Shown piece by piece: positions 49,901-59,904 of a stretch of DNA of 64,000 bases. Location of the stretch: NCBI GenBank assembly GCA_031459855.1, contig JAVKHP010000001.1, forward strand, positions 1,284,059 to 1,348,058, written 5' to 3'. A program made the translations under genes and the position numbers. Position 1 is the stretch's first letter. Every line of letters starts with the position of its first letter. This stretch comes from Armatimonadota bacterium (GTDB taxonomy: Bacteria; Sysuimicrobiota; Sysuimicrobiia; Sysuimicrobiales; Humicultoraceae). The notes beneath the pieces are model-generated. The model did no database searches. It worked only from the letters and a program-made list of their open reading frames with translations, and was not told the DNA's origin.

Positions 49901-50809
49901 ATGGCGCAGCCGGCACCGCTGGCCGGCCGCGCGGTTGGCGCCGCGCCGGGGGGCCTGCGCACGCGCAGGCCCCCCGTGCTCGACCTGCTGCCCGTCGTCC
50001 CCTACTTCGCGTACACCCTGGCGTTCCTGCTCCTGCCCGCGGCGACGGTGCTCGTGGGCGCCTTCTTCACCCAGGACGGGCAGTTCACCCTGGCGCATCT
50101 GGCGGCGCTCCTGGAGGGCCAGCACCTGCAGGCGTACGTGAACAGCCTGCAGCTCAGCGCCGCCACGGCCGTGGCCGGCGGCGCCCTGGGCGGTCTGATG
50201 GCCTACGCCGCCGTCAGCCCCGGCGCCCCGCGCTGGATCCGCCCCACCCTCACGACCTTCGCCGGCGTGGCGGCCAACTTCGCCGGGGTGCCGCTCGCCT
50301 TCGCGTTCATCGCCACCCTGGGCACCGTCGGTCTGTTGACGCGGCTGCTGCAGGCGCTGGGGGTGGACCTCTACGGTGCCGGGTTCACCCTGTTCTCCTT
50401 CGCGGGCCTGGCGCTCACCTACACCTACTTCCAGATCCCGTTGATGATCCTGGTGATCGCACCCGCCCTGGACGGATTGCGCGTGGAGTGGCAGGAGGCC
50501 GCTGCCAGCCTGGGCGCGACCGGGGTCCAGTTCTGGCGGTACGTGGGGCTGCCGGTGCTGGCGCCCTCGGTGCTGGGCGCGATGGTGCTGTTGTTCTGCA
50601 ACGCGTTCGCCGCCTACGCCACCCCGTACGCGCTCACCTCGGGCGTCGTGAACCTGGTGACCACCCAGATCGGCAACGTGCTGCAGGGCAACGTCCTGAC
50701 CGATCCGCACCTGGGCCACGCCCTGGCGCTGGGCATGATCGCGGTCATCGCGGTGGCCATGGCGGGCTACGCGCTGCTGCAGCGGCGGGCGGCACGGTGG
50801 ATGCGCTGA
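49901..50809 (+). CDS. ABC transporter permease (PotB-like)
   Basis: The 302-aa membrane protein has six hydrophobic segments, and the EAA loop EAAASLGATGVQFWRYVGLPVLAPS is near residues 197-220. It is of the PotB/CysU type. It begins 33 bp after the binding protein. A Pro/Arg-rich cytoplasmic N-terminus of about 25 residues precedes the first helix. It would pair with the next permease to form the channel. Confidence 0.9.
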   Translation: MAQPAPLAGRAVGAAPGGLRTRRPPVLDLLPVVPYFAYTLAFLLLPAATVLVGAFFTQDGQFTLAHLAALLEGQHLQAYVNSLQLSAATAVAGGALGGLMAYAAVSPGAPRWIRPTLTTFAGVAANFAGVPLAFAFIATLGTVGLLTRLLQALGVDLYGAGFTLFSFAGLALTYTYFQIPLMILVIAPALDGLRVEWQEAAASLGATGVQFWRYVGLPVLAPSVLGAMVLLFCNAFAAYATPYALTSGVVNLVTTQIGNVLQGNVLTDPHLGHALALGMIAVIAVAMAGYALLQRRAARWMR

Positions 50810-50930
50810 CCGCGCGGGCGCGCGGCGCGGACTCCGTGGCGGAGCCGGGAGACGACCGGATGTGCGGCGCGGCGGAGGCGGCACGGGGTGGCGGAGGCAC
50901 CCGGGGCGAGCGTGCGGTGAGGGCTGCGCC

Positions 50931-51719
50931 GTGACCGGACGCTTCTCGGCCTGGCGCGCCGTCTGGTTGCTGCTGGGCGGCTGCTACTTCCTGGTCCCGC
51001 TGGTGGCCACCGCGGAGTTCAGCCTGCGCGCCGGCGGAGGGCGCTACGACCTGTCGGCCTACGCCTTCGTGCTGCGCGATCCCCGCTTCCTCGAGAGCTT
51101 CCGGCTGTCACTGGTGCTGGCCCTGGAGACCATCGCGGTGGCCCTGGTCCTGCTGCTGCCCACGGTGTACTGGGTCCACCTGCGGCTGGCGCGCCTGCGC
51201 CCCCTGGTGGAGTTCGTCTCGGTGCTGCCGTTCGTCGTGCCGCCCATCGTCCTGGTGGTGGGCCTGCTCAACCTCTATCGGGGGGCGCCCGAACTGCTGG
51301 TCGGCTCGCCGCACTTCCTGGTCACCGGCTACGTGATCCTGGCCCTGCCCTACGTCTACCGGGCCCTCGATGCCGGGCTGCGCGCCATCGACGTGCACAC
51401 GCTCACCGAGGCTGCCCAGAGCCTCGGGGCCGGATGGCTGACGACCATGGCGCGAGTGATCCTGCCCAACCTCCAGGGGGCGGTGCTGAGCGGGGCCTTC
51501 CTGACCCTGGCCATCGTGATGGGCGAGTTCACCCTGGCCAACGTCATGCTCTTCTCGACGTTCTCCGTGTACATCAACTACATCGGGGAGACGCAGGCGA
51601 CGCCGGCGGCGGCGCTGACGCTGGCGAGCTTCGCCGTCACCTGGGTGGCGATGGCGGGCATCCTGGTGGTTGGCCGGCAGCTGGGCGGCCGGCAGGCGCA
51701 GATCGGCGGCGCCCGCTAG
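50931..51719 (+). CDS. ABC transporter permease (PotC-like)
   Basis: The 262-aa protein has about six membrane segments and the EAA loop EAAQSLGAGWLTTMARVILPNLQG. It is the second permease of the importer. GTG 50931 is selected because the hydrophobic first helix begins soon afterwards; an in-frame extension upstream is Gly/Arg-rich and not conserved-looking. The 121-bp spacer before it holds nothing recognisable. It is followed 3 bp later by the ATPase. Confidence 0.88.
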   Translation: MTGRFSAWRAVWLLLGGCYFLVPLVATAEFSLRAGGGRYDLSAYAFVLRDPRFLESFRLSLVLALETIAVALVLLLPTVYWVHLRLARLRPLVEFVSVLPFVVPPIVLVVGLLNLYRGAPELLVGSPHFLVTGYVILALPYVYRALDAGLRAIDVHTLTEAAQSLGAGWLTTMARVILPNLQGAVLSGAFLTLAIVMGEFTLANVMLFSTFSVYINYIGETQATPAAALTLASFAVTWVAMAGILVVGRQLGGRQAQIGGAR

Positions 51720-51722
51720 ACG

Positions 51723-52883
51723 ATGGCGTACCTGGAACTGCGGGGCCTGCACAAGCGGTTCGGCGAGGTCGTCGCCCTCGAGCAGTTCGACCTGGCGCTC
51801 GCGCGCGGCGAGTTCGTGGCGCTGCTGGGCCCCAGCGGCTGCGGCAAGACCACGGCCCTGCGCATCGTGGCGGGCTTCACCGCTCCGGACGCCGGCGCCG
51901 TGGTGCTGGACGGCCAGGACATCACCGGGGTGCCGGCCAACCGCCGCCACATGGGCATGGTCTTCCAGGCCTACAGCCTCTTCCCCAACATGACCGCGGA
52001 GGAGAACGTCGAGTTCGGGCTGCGGATCCGCAAGGTGCCGCCGGCCGAGCGCCGCCGTCGCGTGGACGAGCTGTTCGCCCTCGTGGGGTTGGAGGCCGCG
52101 CGGCGGCGCTACCCCCACCAGCTCTCGGGCGGGCAGCAGCAGCGGGTCGCGCTGGCCCGCGCCCTGGCCATCGAGCCGCGGGTGCTCCTGCTGGACGAGC
52201 CGCTCTCGGCGCTGGACGCGCGGGTGCGGGTGCAGCTGCGGGAGGAGATCCGCCGCATCCAGGGCCGGCTGGGTATCACCACGCTCTACGTCACGCACGA
52301 TCAGGAAGAGGCGTTGTCGATCTCCGACCGCGTGGCGGTCATGGCCGCCGGGCGGATCGAGCAGGTCGGCACCGCCGCGGAGATCTACGGCGCGCCGGCC
52401 ACGCCGTTCGTGGCGGAGTTCGTGGGGACCATGAACCGGCTGCCGGGCCGCATCGTCGACGGCACCCGGGGGCTGGTGGAGTGCGCCGGCGTGCAGGTCC
52501 TGGCCGACGCGGCCCGCGGGCAGCGCGACGGCGCACCCGTGCTGGTGCTGATGCGTCCGGAAGCCCTGGAGGTGGAGCCGCGGGGCGACGTGCCTCCGGG
52601 CCGCGCGGCCCCGGCTACGGCGGGAGGCGGTCCTGCGGCGCAAGCCGCGGGCACCGGCGCGCCCGCAGGCGTCTTCGAGGGACGGATCGCCTCCAGGGCG
52701 TTCCTGGGCCCGATCACCAGGGTGAAGATCGCCCTCGCCTCCGGTGAGGAGCTTGCGGCGGACATTCCCAGCGCACGCGCCGACGCCTTCCCCGTGGGCA
52801 CGCGCGTCACGGCCCGGTGCGCGCCGGAGGCCGTGCGCCTCCTCCCGCTGGCCAGCGGGCCGCTGGTGTCTGGACGCCGGTAA
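51723..52883 (+). CDS. ABC transporter ATP-binding protein (PotA/FbpC-like)
   Basis: The 386-aa ATPase has Walker A GPSGCGKTT near 36-44, [31 protein letters not shown] and [16 protein letters not shown]. It also has a TOBE-type C-terminal domain interrupted by an Ala/Gly/Pro-rich loop around residues 290-320. It completes the four-gene importer 48680-52883 and is convergent with the phosphonate operon. Confidence 0.93.
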   Translation: MAYLELRGLHKRFGEVVALEQFDLALARGEFVALLGPSGCGKTTALRIVAGFTAPDAGAVVLDGQDITGVPANRRHMGMVFQAYSLFPNMTAEENVEFGLRIRKVPPAERRRRVDELFALVGLEAARRRYPHQLSGGQQQRVALARALAIEPRVLLLDEPLSALDARVRVQLREEIRRIQGRLGITTLYVTHDQEEALSISDRVAVMAAGRIEQVGTAAEIYGAPATPFVAEFVGTMNRLPGRIVDGTRGLVECAGVQVLADAARGQRDGAPVLVLMRPEALEVEPRGDVPPGRAAPATAGGGPAAQAAGTGAPAGVFEGRIASRAFLGPITRVKIALASGEELAADIPSARADAFPVGTRVTARCAPEAVRLLPLASGPLVSGRR

Positions 52884-53007
52884 GCCGCACAGGCTCGTCG
52901 CCCGGGCGTCCAGCACGCGCGACGGCCCGGTGGCGTCCGCAGCGATGTGGCGTCTGCAGCAAGCCGGTATGCGGGTGGCGGCGGAGACGCGCGCCCCGCC
53001 GCGGTGG

Positions 53008-54135
53008 TCAGCTGGCGGCGGACACCGGCACCCGCACGCCCATCTCGTCCAGCACCGCACGGATCGCCGCCAGCGCCCCGCGCACGTGACGCTCGTCGAT
53101 GCGCCCGATGCACCCGATGCGGAACGAGTCGATGCGGGTGAGCTTGCCCGGGTAGATCAGGTAGCCGCGCTGCGCCAGGCGGGTGTAGAACGTCTGGAAG
53201 TCGAAGCGCGGGTCGGGCGGCGTGTGGAAGGTGACGATGATCGGCCCCTGGAGGTGGTCGGGCAGCAATGGGCGGAAGCCCAGCGCCCGCATGCCCTCCA
53301 CCAGGACCTGGCAGTTGCGCCGGTAGCGGGCGGCGCGGCCGGCCACGCCGCCTTCGGCCGCGTGCTCGTCCAGCGCCCGGTCCAGCGCCGCCAGCACGTG
53401 GGTCGGCGGGGTGAAGCGCCACTGGCCGGTGCGGTCCATGAACGCCCACTGGTCGGCCAGGTCGAGCGCCACCGAGTGCGCACGGCCCGCGGCGGCGGTC
53501 AGCGCGCGGCGGGCCGCGATGACGAAGGTGACCCCCGGGACGCCTTCCAGGCACTTGTTGGCCGAGGCCACCAGCGCCTCGTAGCCCAGCGCCTGCGCGT
53601 CGCAGGGCAGTGCGCCGAAGGCGCTCATGGCGTCGACCAGCAGCCGCCGGCCGGCAGCTGCGACCACGTCCGCGACCGCAGGGAGCGGGTTGACGATGCC
53701 CGACGTCGTCTCGGAGTAGACCACCGCCACGTGGGTGATCCCCGCGTCGGCGGTCAGGGCGGCCGCCGTTGCCGCGGGGTCGACCGGCTGGTCCTCGTCC
53801 CACTCCAGCACCGTGTGCGCCCGGCCGATCGTCCGACAGATCTGGGCCATGCGATGCCCGTACGCGCCGTTGACGAGGATGAGCACCTTGCCGTCGCGGG
53901 GCACGAACGTGCCCAGCATCGCCTCGACCCCGAACGTGCCCGAGCCCTGCAGCAGCACCGCCTCATGGGTCTCCGCGCCGCCGGCGAGCGCGACGAGCCG
54001 GCGGCGGACGCGTGCGGTCATGGCCGCAAAGGCGGGATCGCGGGATCCCCAGTCGCGCAGCATCGCCTCGCGCACCGTCCGCGAGGTGGTCAGCGGTCCG
54101 GGGGTCAGCAGGATGGGCAGGTCGTCGTCTTGCAT
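53008..54135 (-). CDS. phnW: 2-Aminoethylphosphonate-pyruvate transaminase
   Basis: The 375-aa class V aminotransferase converts 2-aminoethylphosphonate and pyruvate to phosphonoacetaldehyde and alanine. It has the start LLTPGPLTTSRTVREAML, DWGSRDPAF, VVYSETTSGIVNPLP and the PLP lysine in SANKCLEGVPG (Lys194). These match PhnW rather than serine-glyoxylate or cysteine desulfurase relatives. It is the last gene of the phosphonate operon, 4 bp after the permease. No phnX phosphonatase is present nearby. Confidence 0.92.
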   Translation of the reverse strand: MQDDDLPILLTPGPLTTSRTVREAMLRDWGSRDPAFAAMTARVRRRLVALAGGAETHEAVLLQGSGTFGVEAMLGTFVPRDGKVLILVNGAYGHRMAQICRTIGRAHTVLEWDEDQPVDPAATAAALTADAGITHVAVVYSETTSGIVNPLPAVADVVAAAGRRLLVDAMSAFGALPCDAQALGYEALVASANKCLEGVPGVTFVIAARRALTAAAGRAHSVALDLADQWAFMDRTGQWRFTPPTHVLAALDRALDEHAAEGGVAGRAARYRRNCQVLVEGMRALGFRPLLPDHLQGPIIVTFHTPPDPRFDFQTFYTRLAQRGYLIYPGKLTRIDSFRIGCIGRIDERHVRGALAAIRAVLDEMGVRVPVSAAS

Positions 54136-54139
54136 CGGC

Positions 54140-55846
54140 TCACCGCCGCCGCCACGCCTGGGTGCGCCGGTCCAGCACCCGCGCCACCAGCAGGTGCAGC
54201 AGCTTCACCGCCGCCGACGTGTAGAAGATCATCATGGCCATGGCGGCCGCCGCGCCCTGCTGGCCCGTGTCGTCCATGTAGACCACCGCGATGGACGCCA
54301 GGCGCGTGTGCGGCGCCCACAGGAAGATCACCGCCGAGACGGTGGTCATGGCGTTGACGAACAGGTAGACGGCGATGTCGAGGATGGCCGGCAGGCAGAC
54401 GGGCACCGTCACCCGGGCGAACGTGCGGTAGAACGGCGCGCGCAGCGACGCCGAGACCGCCTCGAACTCGCTGTCGAGCTGCTTGAGGGCCGTCACCGCC
54501 GTCAGGTGGCTCACGGTGTAGAAGTGCACAATGGTGTTGACGACCATGATCGCCAGGGTGTTGTAGAGGAACCCCAGCGGGTTGGCCGGGTGGTTGAAGA
54601 AGAAGATGTAGCTGATCCCCAGCACCAGGCCGGGGACCGCCAGCGGCAGCATCGCCAGCAGCTGGGCGACGACGCGCACCGGCTGCCAGCCCCGCGTCTT
54701 CTCCAGCAGGTAGGCGCCGGTGAAGACCAGGGCGGTGCCCAGCAGGGCCGTGGCGCCGGCCATCTTCAGCGAGTTGACGTAGGGCAACCAGCCCTGGGTC
54801 TCGAACCGGGCGAAGTTGTAGTTCTTGAGGCCCAGCGCCAGGTTGTACGGCCAGAACGACACGAACGAGCCCCACGCCGCCACCACCAGCAGGCCCACGA
54901 TGGGCACGGCGATCAGGGTGCACAGGCCCAGGAACGCCCAGTCCACCGCCGGCCGCGGACGGGGCTGGAGCGGCACCGCCTGCGGCGTCAGCGCCGCCTG
55001 CTGGCGGCGGTGCACGTACCGCTCCGCCAGGAACGAGAGCACCGCGGGCACCAGCAGGATCATGCTGACCACGGCGCCGGTCTCGAAGTTCTGGCGGCCG
55101 AACACCTGCTTGTAGACGTCGGTGGCCAGTACGTTGAACTGCCCGCCGATGACCTTCGGGATGCCGAAGTCGGTGATCACCAGGGTGAAGACCACGAAGG
55201 CGGCGCTCAACAGCCCGTACTTCGCGCCGGGGATGGTGACCGTGAGGAAGATCCGGCGGGGCGAGGCCCCCAGGGCCGCGGCCGACTCGTACAGGCGCGC
55301 GTCGGCCGTGGCCAGCGCCGTGGTCAGGATCATCAGCGCGTGGGGGAAGCAGTAGACCGCCTCGGCGATCACGATGCCGAGCGGCCCGTAGATGGAGCGG
55401 CCCAGCAGCAGCTCGCGCAGCAGGCCCTGGTTCCCGAACAGGTAGACGAGCGCCAGGGCCTGGAGGAGCGACGGCGCCAGGATGGGGATGAGGGCCACCG
55501 CGCCGAAGAGCCCCTTGGCCGGCATGCGCGTGCGCGTGAGGGCGTAGGCGTACAGGAACGCCGCCGGCACCACCACGCCGGTGGTGACCACGGCGATCCC
55601 CAGGCTGTGCCAGATCGAGGACGCCAGCGCGGGGCTGGCCAGGTACTCGGCGTAGTTGGCCAGGCCCACGAAGCGACCGTCGCGGTCGAGGAACGACTTC
55701 GACAGCAGCGCCCACAGGGGTGCGGCCACCGCCAGCACCAGCCACAGCGCCACCGCCGCCAGCCCACCCCGGGCCACCCACTCGTCTCGCGCCAGCGCCC
55801 GGCGGACCGGCGGGGCCGCGGCAGCGACGAGGGTCGAGGTGGCCAC
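54140..55846 (-). CDS. Fused 2-aminoethylphosphonate ABC transporter permease (PhnU-PhnV-like)
   Basis: The 568-aa membrane protein contains two permease domains, each with about six helices. EAA-type loops are seen in the first half (ESAAALGASPRRIFLTVTIPGA) and in the second (EAVSASLRAPFYRTFARVTVP). This double-domain form is typical of putative 2-AEP importers adjacent to PhnW. GTG 55846 lies 3 bp from the ATPase stop. Confidence 0.9.
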   Translation of the reverse strand: MATSTLVAAAAPPVRRALARDEWVARGGLAAVALWLVLAVAAPLWALLSKSFLDRDGRFVGLANYAEYLASPALASSIWHSLGIAVVTTGVVVPAAFLYAYALTRTRMPAKGLFGAVALIPILAPSLLQALALVYLFGNQGLLRELLLGRSIYGPLGIVIAEAVYCFPHALMILTTALATADARLYESAAALGASPRRIFLTVTIPGAKYGLLSAAFVVFTLVITDFGIPKVIGGQFNVLATDVYKQVFGRQNFETGAVVSMILLVPAVLSFLAERYVHRRQQAALTPQAVPLQPRPRPAVDWAFLGLCTLIAVPIVGLLVVAAWGSFVSFWPYNLALGLKNYNFARFETQGWLPYVNSLKMAGATALLGTALVFTGAYLLEKTRGWQPVRVVAQLLAMLPLAVPGLVLGISYIFFFNHPANPLGFLYNTLAIMVVNTIVHFYTVSHLTAVTALKQLDSEFEAVSASLRAPFYRTFARVTVPVCLPAILDIAVYLFVNAMTTVSAVIFLWAPHTRLASIAVVYMDDTGQQGAAAAMAMMIFYTSAAVKLLHLLVARVLDRRTQAWRRR

Positions 55847-55849
55847 GGC

Positions 55850-56965
<1,116 letters not shown>

Positions 56966-57082
56966 GGCCTCTGGACACCGGAGGCCCGTGCCGTCACGAC
57001 ACGGGCCTCGGGATACCGACCACCCGACACACGCAGGACACCGCGGGGAGCCCGCACCGCGTGGGGCGAGCGCCGGGGCGCC

Positions 57083-58129
57083 CTAGCGGGTCGGCTTCCC
57101 CTCGTAGCGGCGTGCCCACTCCTTGAGAATGCGGTCACGGTTCTTCGCCATCCACTCGAAGTCGTTCTTGATCATCTTGGCCTCGCCGTCGGGCGGGTAG
57201 AACGGCGGCAGGTTGGACATCCCGGGCATGGCCACGATGGCGTACCACTGGTTGTACATCTCCATCGCCCGGCGGCTGACGGAGAAGTCGGCCAGGCGCC
57301 GGGCCGCGGCCAGGTTGCGCGTGCCGCGGTGGATCGCCGTGGCCTCCATGTCCCAGCCAGCGCCCTCCCGGGGGATGATGACGTCGATGGGCGCGCCCTC
57401 CTGCTTCAGCCGGGCCCCGCGCATGTCGAACCCGATCCCCAGCGTGAACTCGCCCCGGGCCGACTGCACGCAGGGCGCCGAGCCCGAGTGGGTGTAGACC
57501 CCGATGTTCTCGTGGATCTGGTCCAGGAACTTCCAGCCGTCCTGCTCGCCGAACAGCTGCAGCCAGGCGGCGACGGTCAGGAAGCCGGTGCCCGACGAGT
57601 TGGGGTTGGGCATCACCAGCAGGCCCTTGTAGATGGGGTTGGTCAGGTCCTTCCACGACTGCGGCCGGCGGATGCCGCGTCGGGCCGCTTCCCGGGTGTT
57701 GAAGCAGACCACCGACAGGAACGCATCCATGCCCGTCCACGTCATGGGCGTCTTGCTGCTGCGGAACTGGGGCTTGAGCTGCTCGGCGCCCCGCGGCGTG
57801 TAGGGCTCGATCATCCCCAGTTCCTCGAAGACGATGATGCTGGTGACCGCCAGGCCCCAGATCACGTCGGCCCGGGGGTTGCTGCGCTCGGCCAGCAGCC
57901 GCGCGGTGATGGTGCCCGTCGAGTCGCGCACCCAGTCGATCACGATACCGGGGTTCTCGCGCTCGAACGCCTCCTTGTACGGCCCGAGCTGGTCGTTCTC
58001 CAGCGCCGTGTAGACCGTCAGGCGGGTCACCTGCGCGCGCGCCTCGCCCAGCAGGCCCACCGCGAGCGCCCCCACGACCACCGAGACCGCCAGGTACTGC
58101 GCCGTGCGGATCCAGCGTGCTCCTCGCAT
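57083..58129 (-). CDS. 2-Aminoethylphosphonate-type ABC substrate-binding protein (PhnS-like)
   Basis: The 348-aa exported protein has a Sec signal (IRTAQYLAVSVVVGALAVGL) and a family 1 SBP fold. The stretches VYTALENDQLGPYKEAFERE, DSTGTITARLLAERSNPRADV, NPNSSGTGFLTVAAWLQLFG and FDMRGARLKQEGAPIDVIIP resemble PhnS/AEP-binding proteins. ATG 58129 is chosen because the signal starts immediately and a GGGG-type SD precedes it. The spacer to the next upstream gene holds a duplicated 20-bp element. Confidence 0.88.
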   Translation of the reverse strand: MRGARWIRTAQYLAVSVVVGALAVGLLGEARAQVTRLTVYTALENDQLGPYKEAFERENPGIVIDWVRDSTGTITARLLAERSNPRADVIWGLAVTSIIVFEELGMIEPYTPRGAEQLKPQFRSSKTPMTWTGMDAFLSVVCFNTREAARRGIRRPQSWKDLTNPIYKGLLVMPNPNSSGTGFLTVAAWLQLFGEQDGWKFLDQIHENIGVYTHSGSAPCVQSARGEFTLGIGFDMRGARLKQEGAPIDVIIPREGAGWDMEATAIHRGTRNLAAARRLADFSVSRRAMEMYNQWYAIVAMPGMSNLPPFYPPDGEAKMIKNDFEWMAKNRDRILKEWARRYEGKPTR

Positions 58130-58233
58130 ACCGACCCCTCCCCTGGGCGGAACGATCAGCGATCGTCTCGCGTCTGGTATTCCGCAGCCCTCCGCCAATC
58201 CCTTGCGGCCCTGCCCCCGGACCGCTTACCCGC

Positions 58234-58314
58234 CCAGGCGCATCCGGATGCTCGCAGCGCCAGCGTGCAGATCATCGACCGGCAGACTACCGGTCCAGGC
58301 GCATCCGGATGCTC
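58234..58314. repeat. 20-bp direct repeat including a 12-bp palindrome
   Basis: The last bases of the PhnY-like gene (58295-58314) recur at 58234-58253, 61 bp away, in the spacer before the binding-protein gene. Each copy contains GCATCCGGATGC, a perfect palindrome. The spacer copy is either a duplication footprint or a selected regulatory site. Confidence 0.55.
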
Positions 58315-59756
58315 TTGACCTGGGTGTAGCTCAGCAGCTCCTCCAGGCACTCCTCCCGGCCGATGCCGCTCTGCTTGACCCCCCCGTAGGGGACCCCCAG
58401 CGCGTGTCCGCCGGGGATGTTCACCCAGACGTACCCGGCCTCGAGGCGCCGGGCGACCCGCAGGGCCCGGGCGTGGTCGTGCGTGTAGATGGCCGCGCTC
58501 AGCCCGTAGATCACCCCGTTCGCCTGGCGGACCATCTCGTCCTCGTCGGTCCAGGTGAGCACGGCCATCACGGGGCCGAAGATCTCCTCCTGGGCGATGC
58601 GCATCTCGGGCCGCACGCCGTCGAAGACCGTGGGGACGACGAAGAACCCGCGGCGCAACACCGGGTCGTCGGGCGGTCCGCCGCCGTAGACGCACCGCGC
58701 GCCCTCGCGGCGCCCGGCCTCGATGTAGCCCAGCACCTTCTCGTACTGCTCGCGGGACACCAGGCAGCCGACCTGGCTCTCGTCGGCCTCGGGCGGGCCC
58801 AGGCGCAGGGCGCGCAGCCGCGCCACCAGGGCCTCCAGGAAGGCGTCGTGCAAGTCGCGGTGCACGAAGACGCGCGAGGTGCTGCTGCACGACTGGCCGG
58901 CGCGGTTGAGGTTCATGGCGGCCACCGCCGCCTCGGCGGCCTCCTCAGGAGCGACGTCGGGGAAGAGGACCAGCGGGTTCTTGCCGCCCAGTTCCAGGGT
59001 CACCACCTTGAGGCCGTCGGCGGCTGCCCGCATCACCGCCCGGCCGGCCTCCACCGAGCCGATGAGCGCTATCCGCCGCACGCGCGGATGGCGCACCAGC
59101 GCCGCGCCTGTGGTCGGGCCGTCGCCCGGGACGATGTTCACCACCCCCGGGGGGAAGAGGTCCTGCACCAGGCGGCCCAGGACCAGGGAGGAGAGCGGTG
59201 CCTGCTCGGGGGGCTTGACGATCACGGTGTTGCCCGCAGCCAGCGGCGCGGCCAGCTTCTCGGCCGCGAAGCGCAGGGGGTGGTTGTAGGGGTTGATCTT
59301 GGCCACGACGCCGAACGGCTCGCGCACCGTGAACGCGAACTCGCCGGGCGGGGCAGGGTAGGTCTCGCCCTTGAGTTCCGGGAGCAGGCCGGCGAAGTAG
59401 TCGAGGGAGTCGGCCGCCCAGTCGACGTCGCGCCGCATGCCGGAGATCACGTTGCCGGAGTTGACGGCATCCAGACGCGCCAGGGCCTCGCGGTGCTGGC
59501 GCAGGACCGCGGCCAGGGCCCGCAGGCGCGCGGCGCGCTCCGCAGGCGGCGTCTGGGCCCAGCCGGGCACGGTCGCTTCGGCCGCGGCCACCGCCCGGTC
59601 GACGTCGGCCTCGTCGGCGACGGGCACGTGGGCCAGCACCTCGCCCGTGGCGGGATTGTAGGTGGGCAGCGTGCGCCCGGAGCGGCTCTCCTCCCACCGG
59701 CCGCCGATGAAGAGCCGGTCCGAGGGGACCTCCCCCAGCAACGCGACGGGGCTCAC
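58287..59756 (-). CDS. Aldehyde dehydrogenase, probable phosphonoacetaldehyde dehydrogenase (PhnY-like)
   Basis: This 489-aa ALDH has KINPYNHPLRFAAEKLA, LELGGKNPLVLFPD with catalytic Glu, RAGQSCSSTSRVFVH with nucleophilic Cys, and EIFGPVMAVLTWTDEDEMV. In an operon with PhnW and a 2-AEP importer, and without PhnX, oxidation of phosphonoacetaldehyde to phosphonoacetate is the likely reaction. The next enzyme, phosphonoacetate hydrolase PhnA, is not in this window. GTG 59756 start. Function is contextual; general aldehyde oxidation cannot be excluded. Confidence 0.85.
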   Translation of the reverse strand: MSPVALLGEVPSDRLFIGGRWEESRSGRTLPTYNPATGEVLAHVPVADEADVDRAVAAAEATVPGWAQTPPAERAARLRALAAVLRQHREALARLDAVNSGNVISGMRRDVDWAADSLDYFAGLLPELKGETYPAPPGEFAFTVREPFGVVAKINPYNHPLRFAAEKLAAPLAAGNTVIVKPPEQAPLSSLVLGRLVQDLFPPGVVNIVPGDGPTTGAALVRHPRVRRIALIGSVEAGRAVMRAAADGLKVVTLELGGKNPLVLFPDVAPEEAAEAAVAAMNLNRAGQSCSSTSRVFVHRDLHDAFLEALVARLRALRLGPPEADESQVGCLVSREQYEKVLGYIEAGRREGARCVYGGGPPDDPVLRRGFFVVPTVFDGVRPEMRIAQEEIFGPVMAVLTWTDEDEMVRQANGVIYGLSAAIYTHDHARALRVARRLEAGYVWVNIPGGHALGVPYGGVKQSGIGREECLEELLSYTQVKSIRMRLDR

Positions 59757-59904
59757 CTACCCCACCTCGGTGCGCTGCGCCGGAGATCGACGCCCCGGCC
59801 CGCCGCGTGGCCGACGTGTGCAGACGACCGCCGGCTCTGCCCTGCACGAGGCCGCCACAGGCCCGATCCCGGGCGCAGGGGGTGCCGCAACGACCGTCGT
59901 TTCT

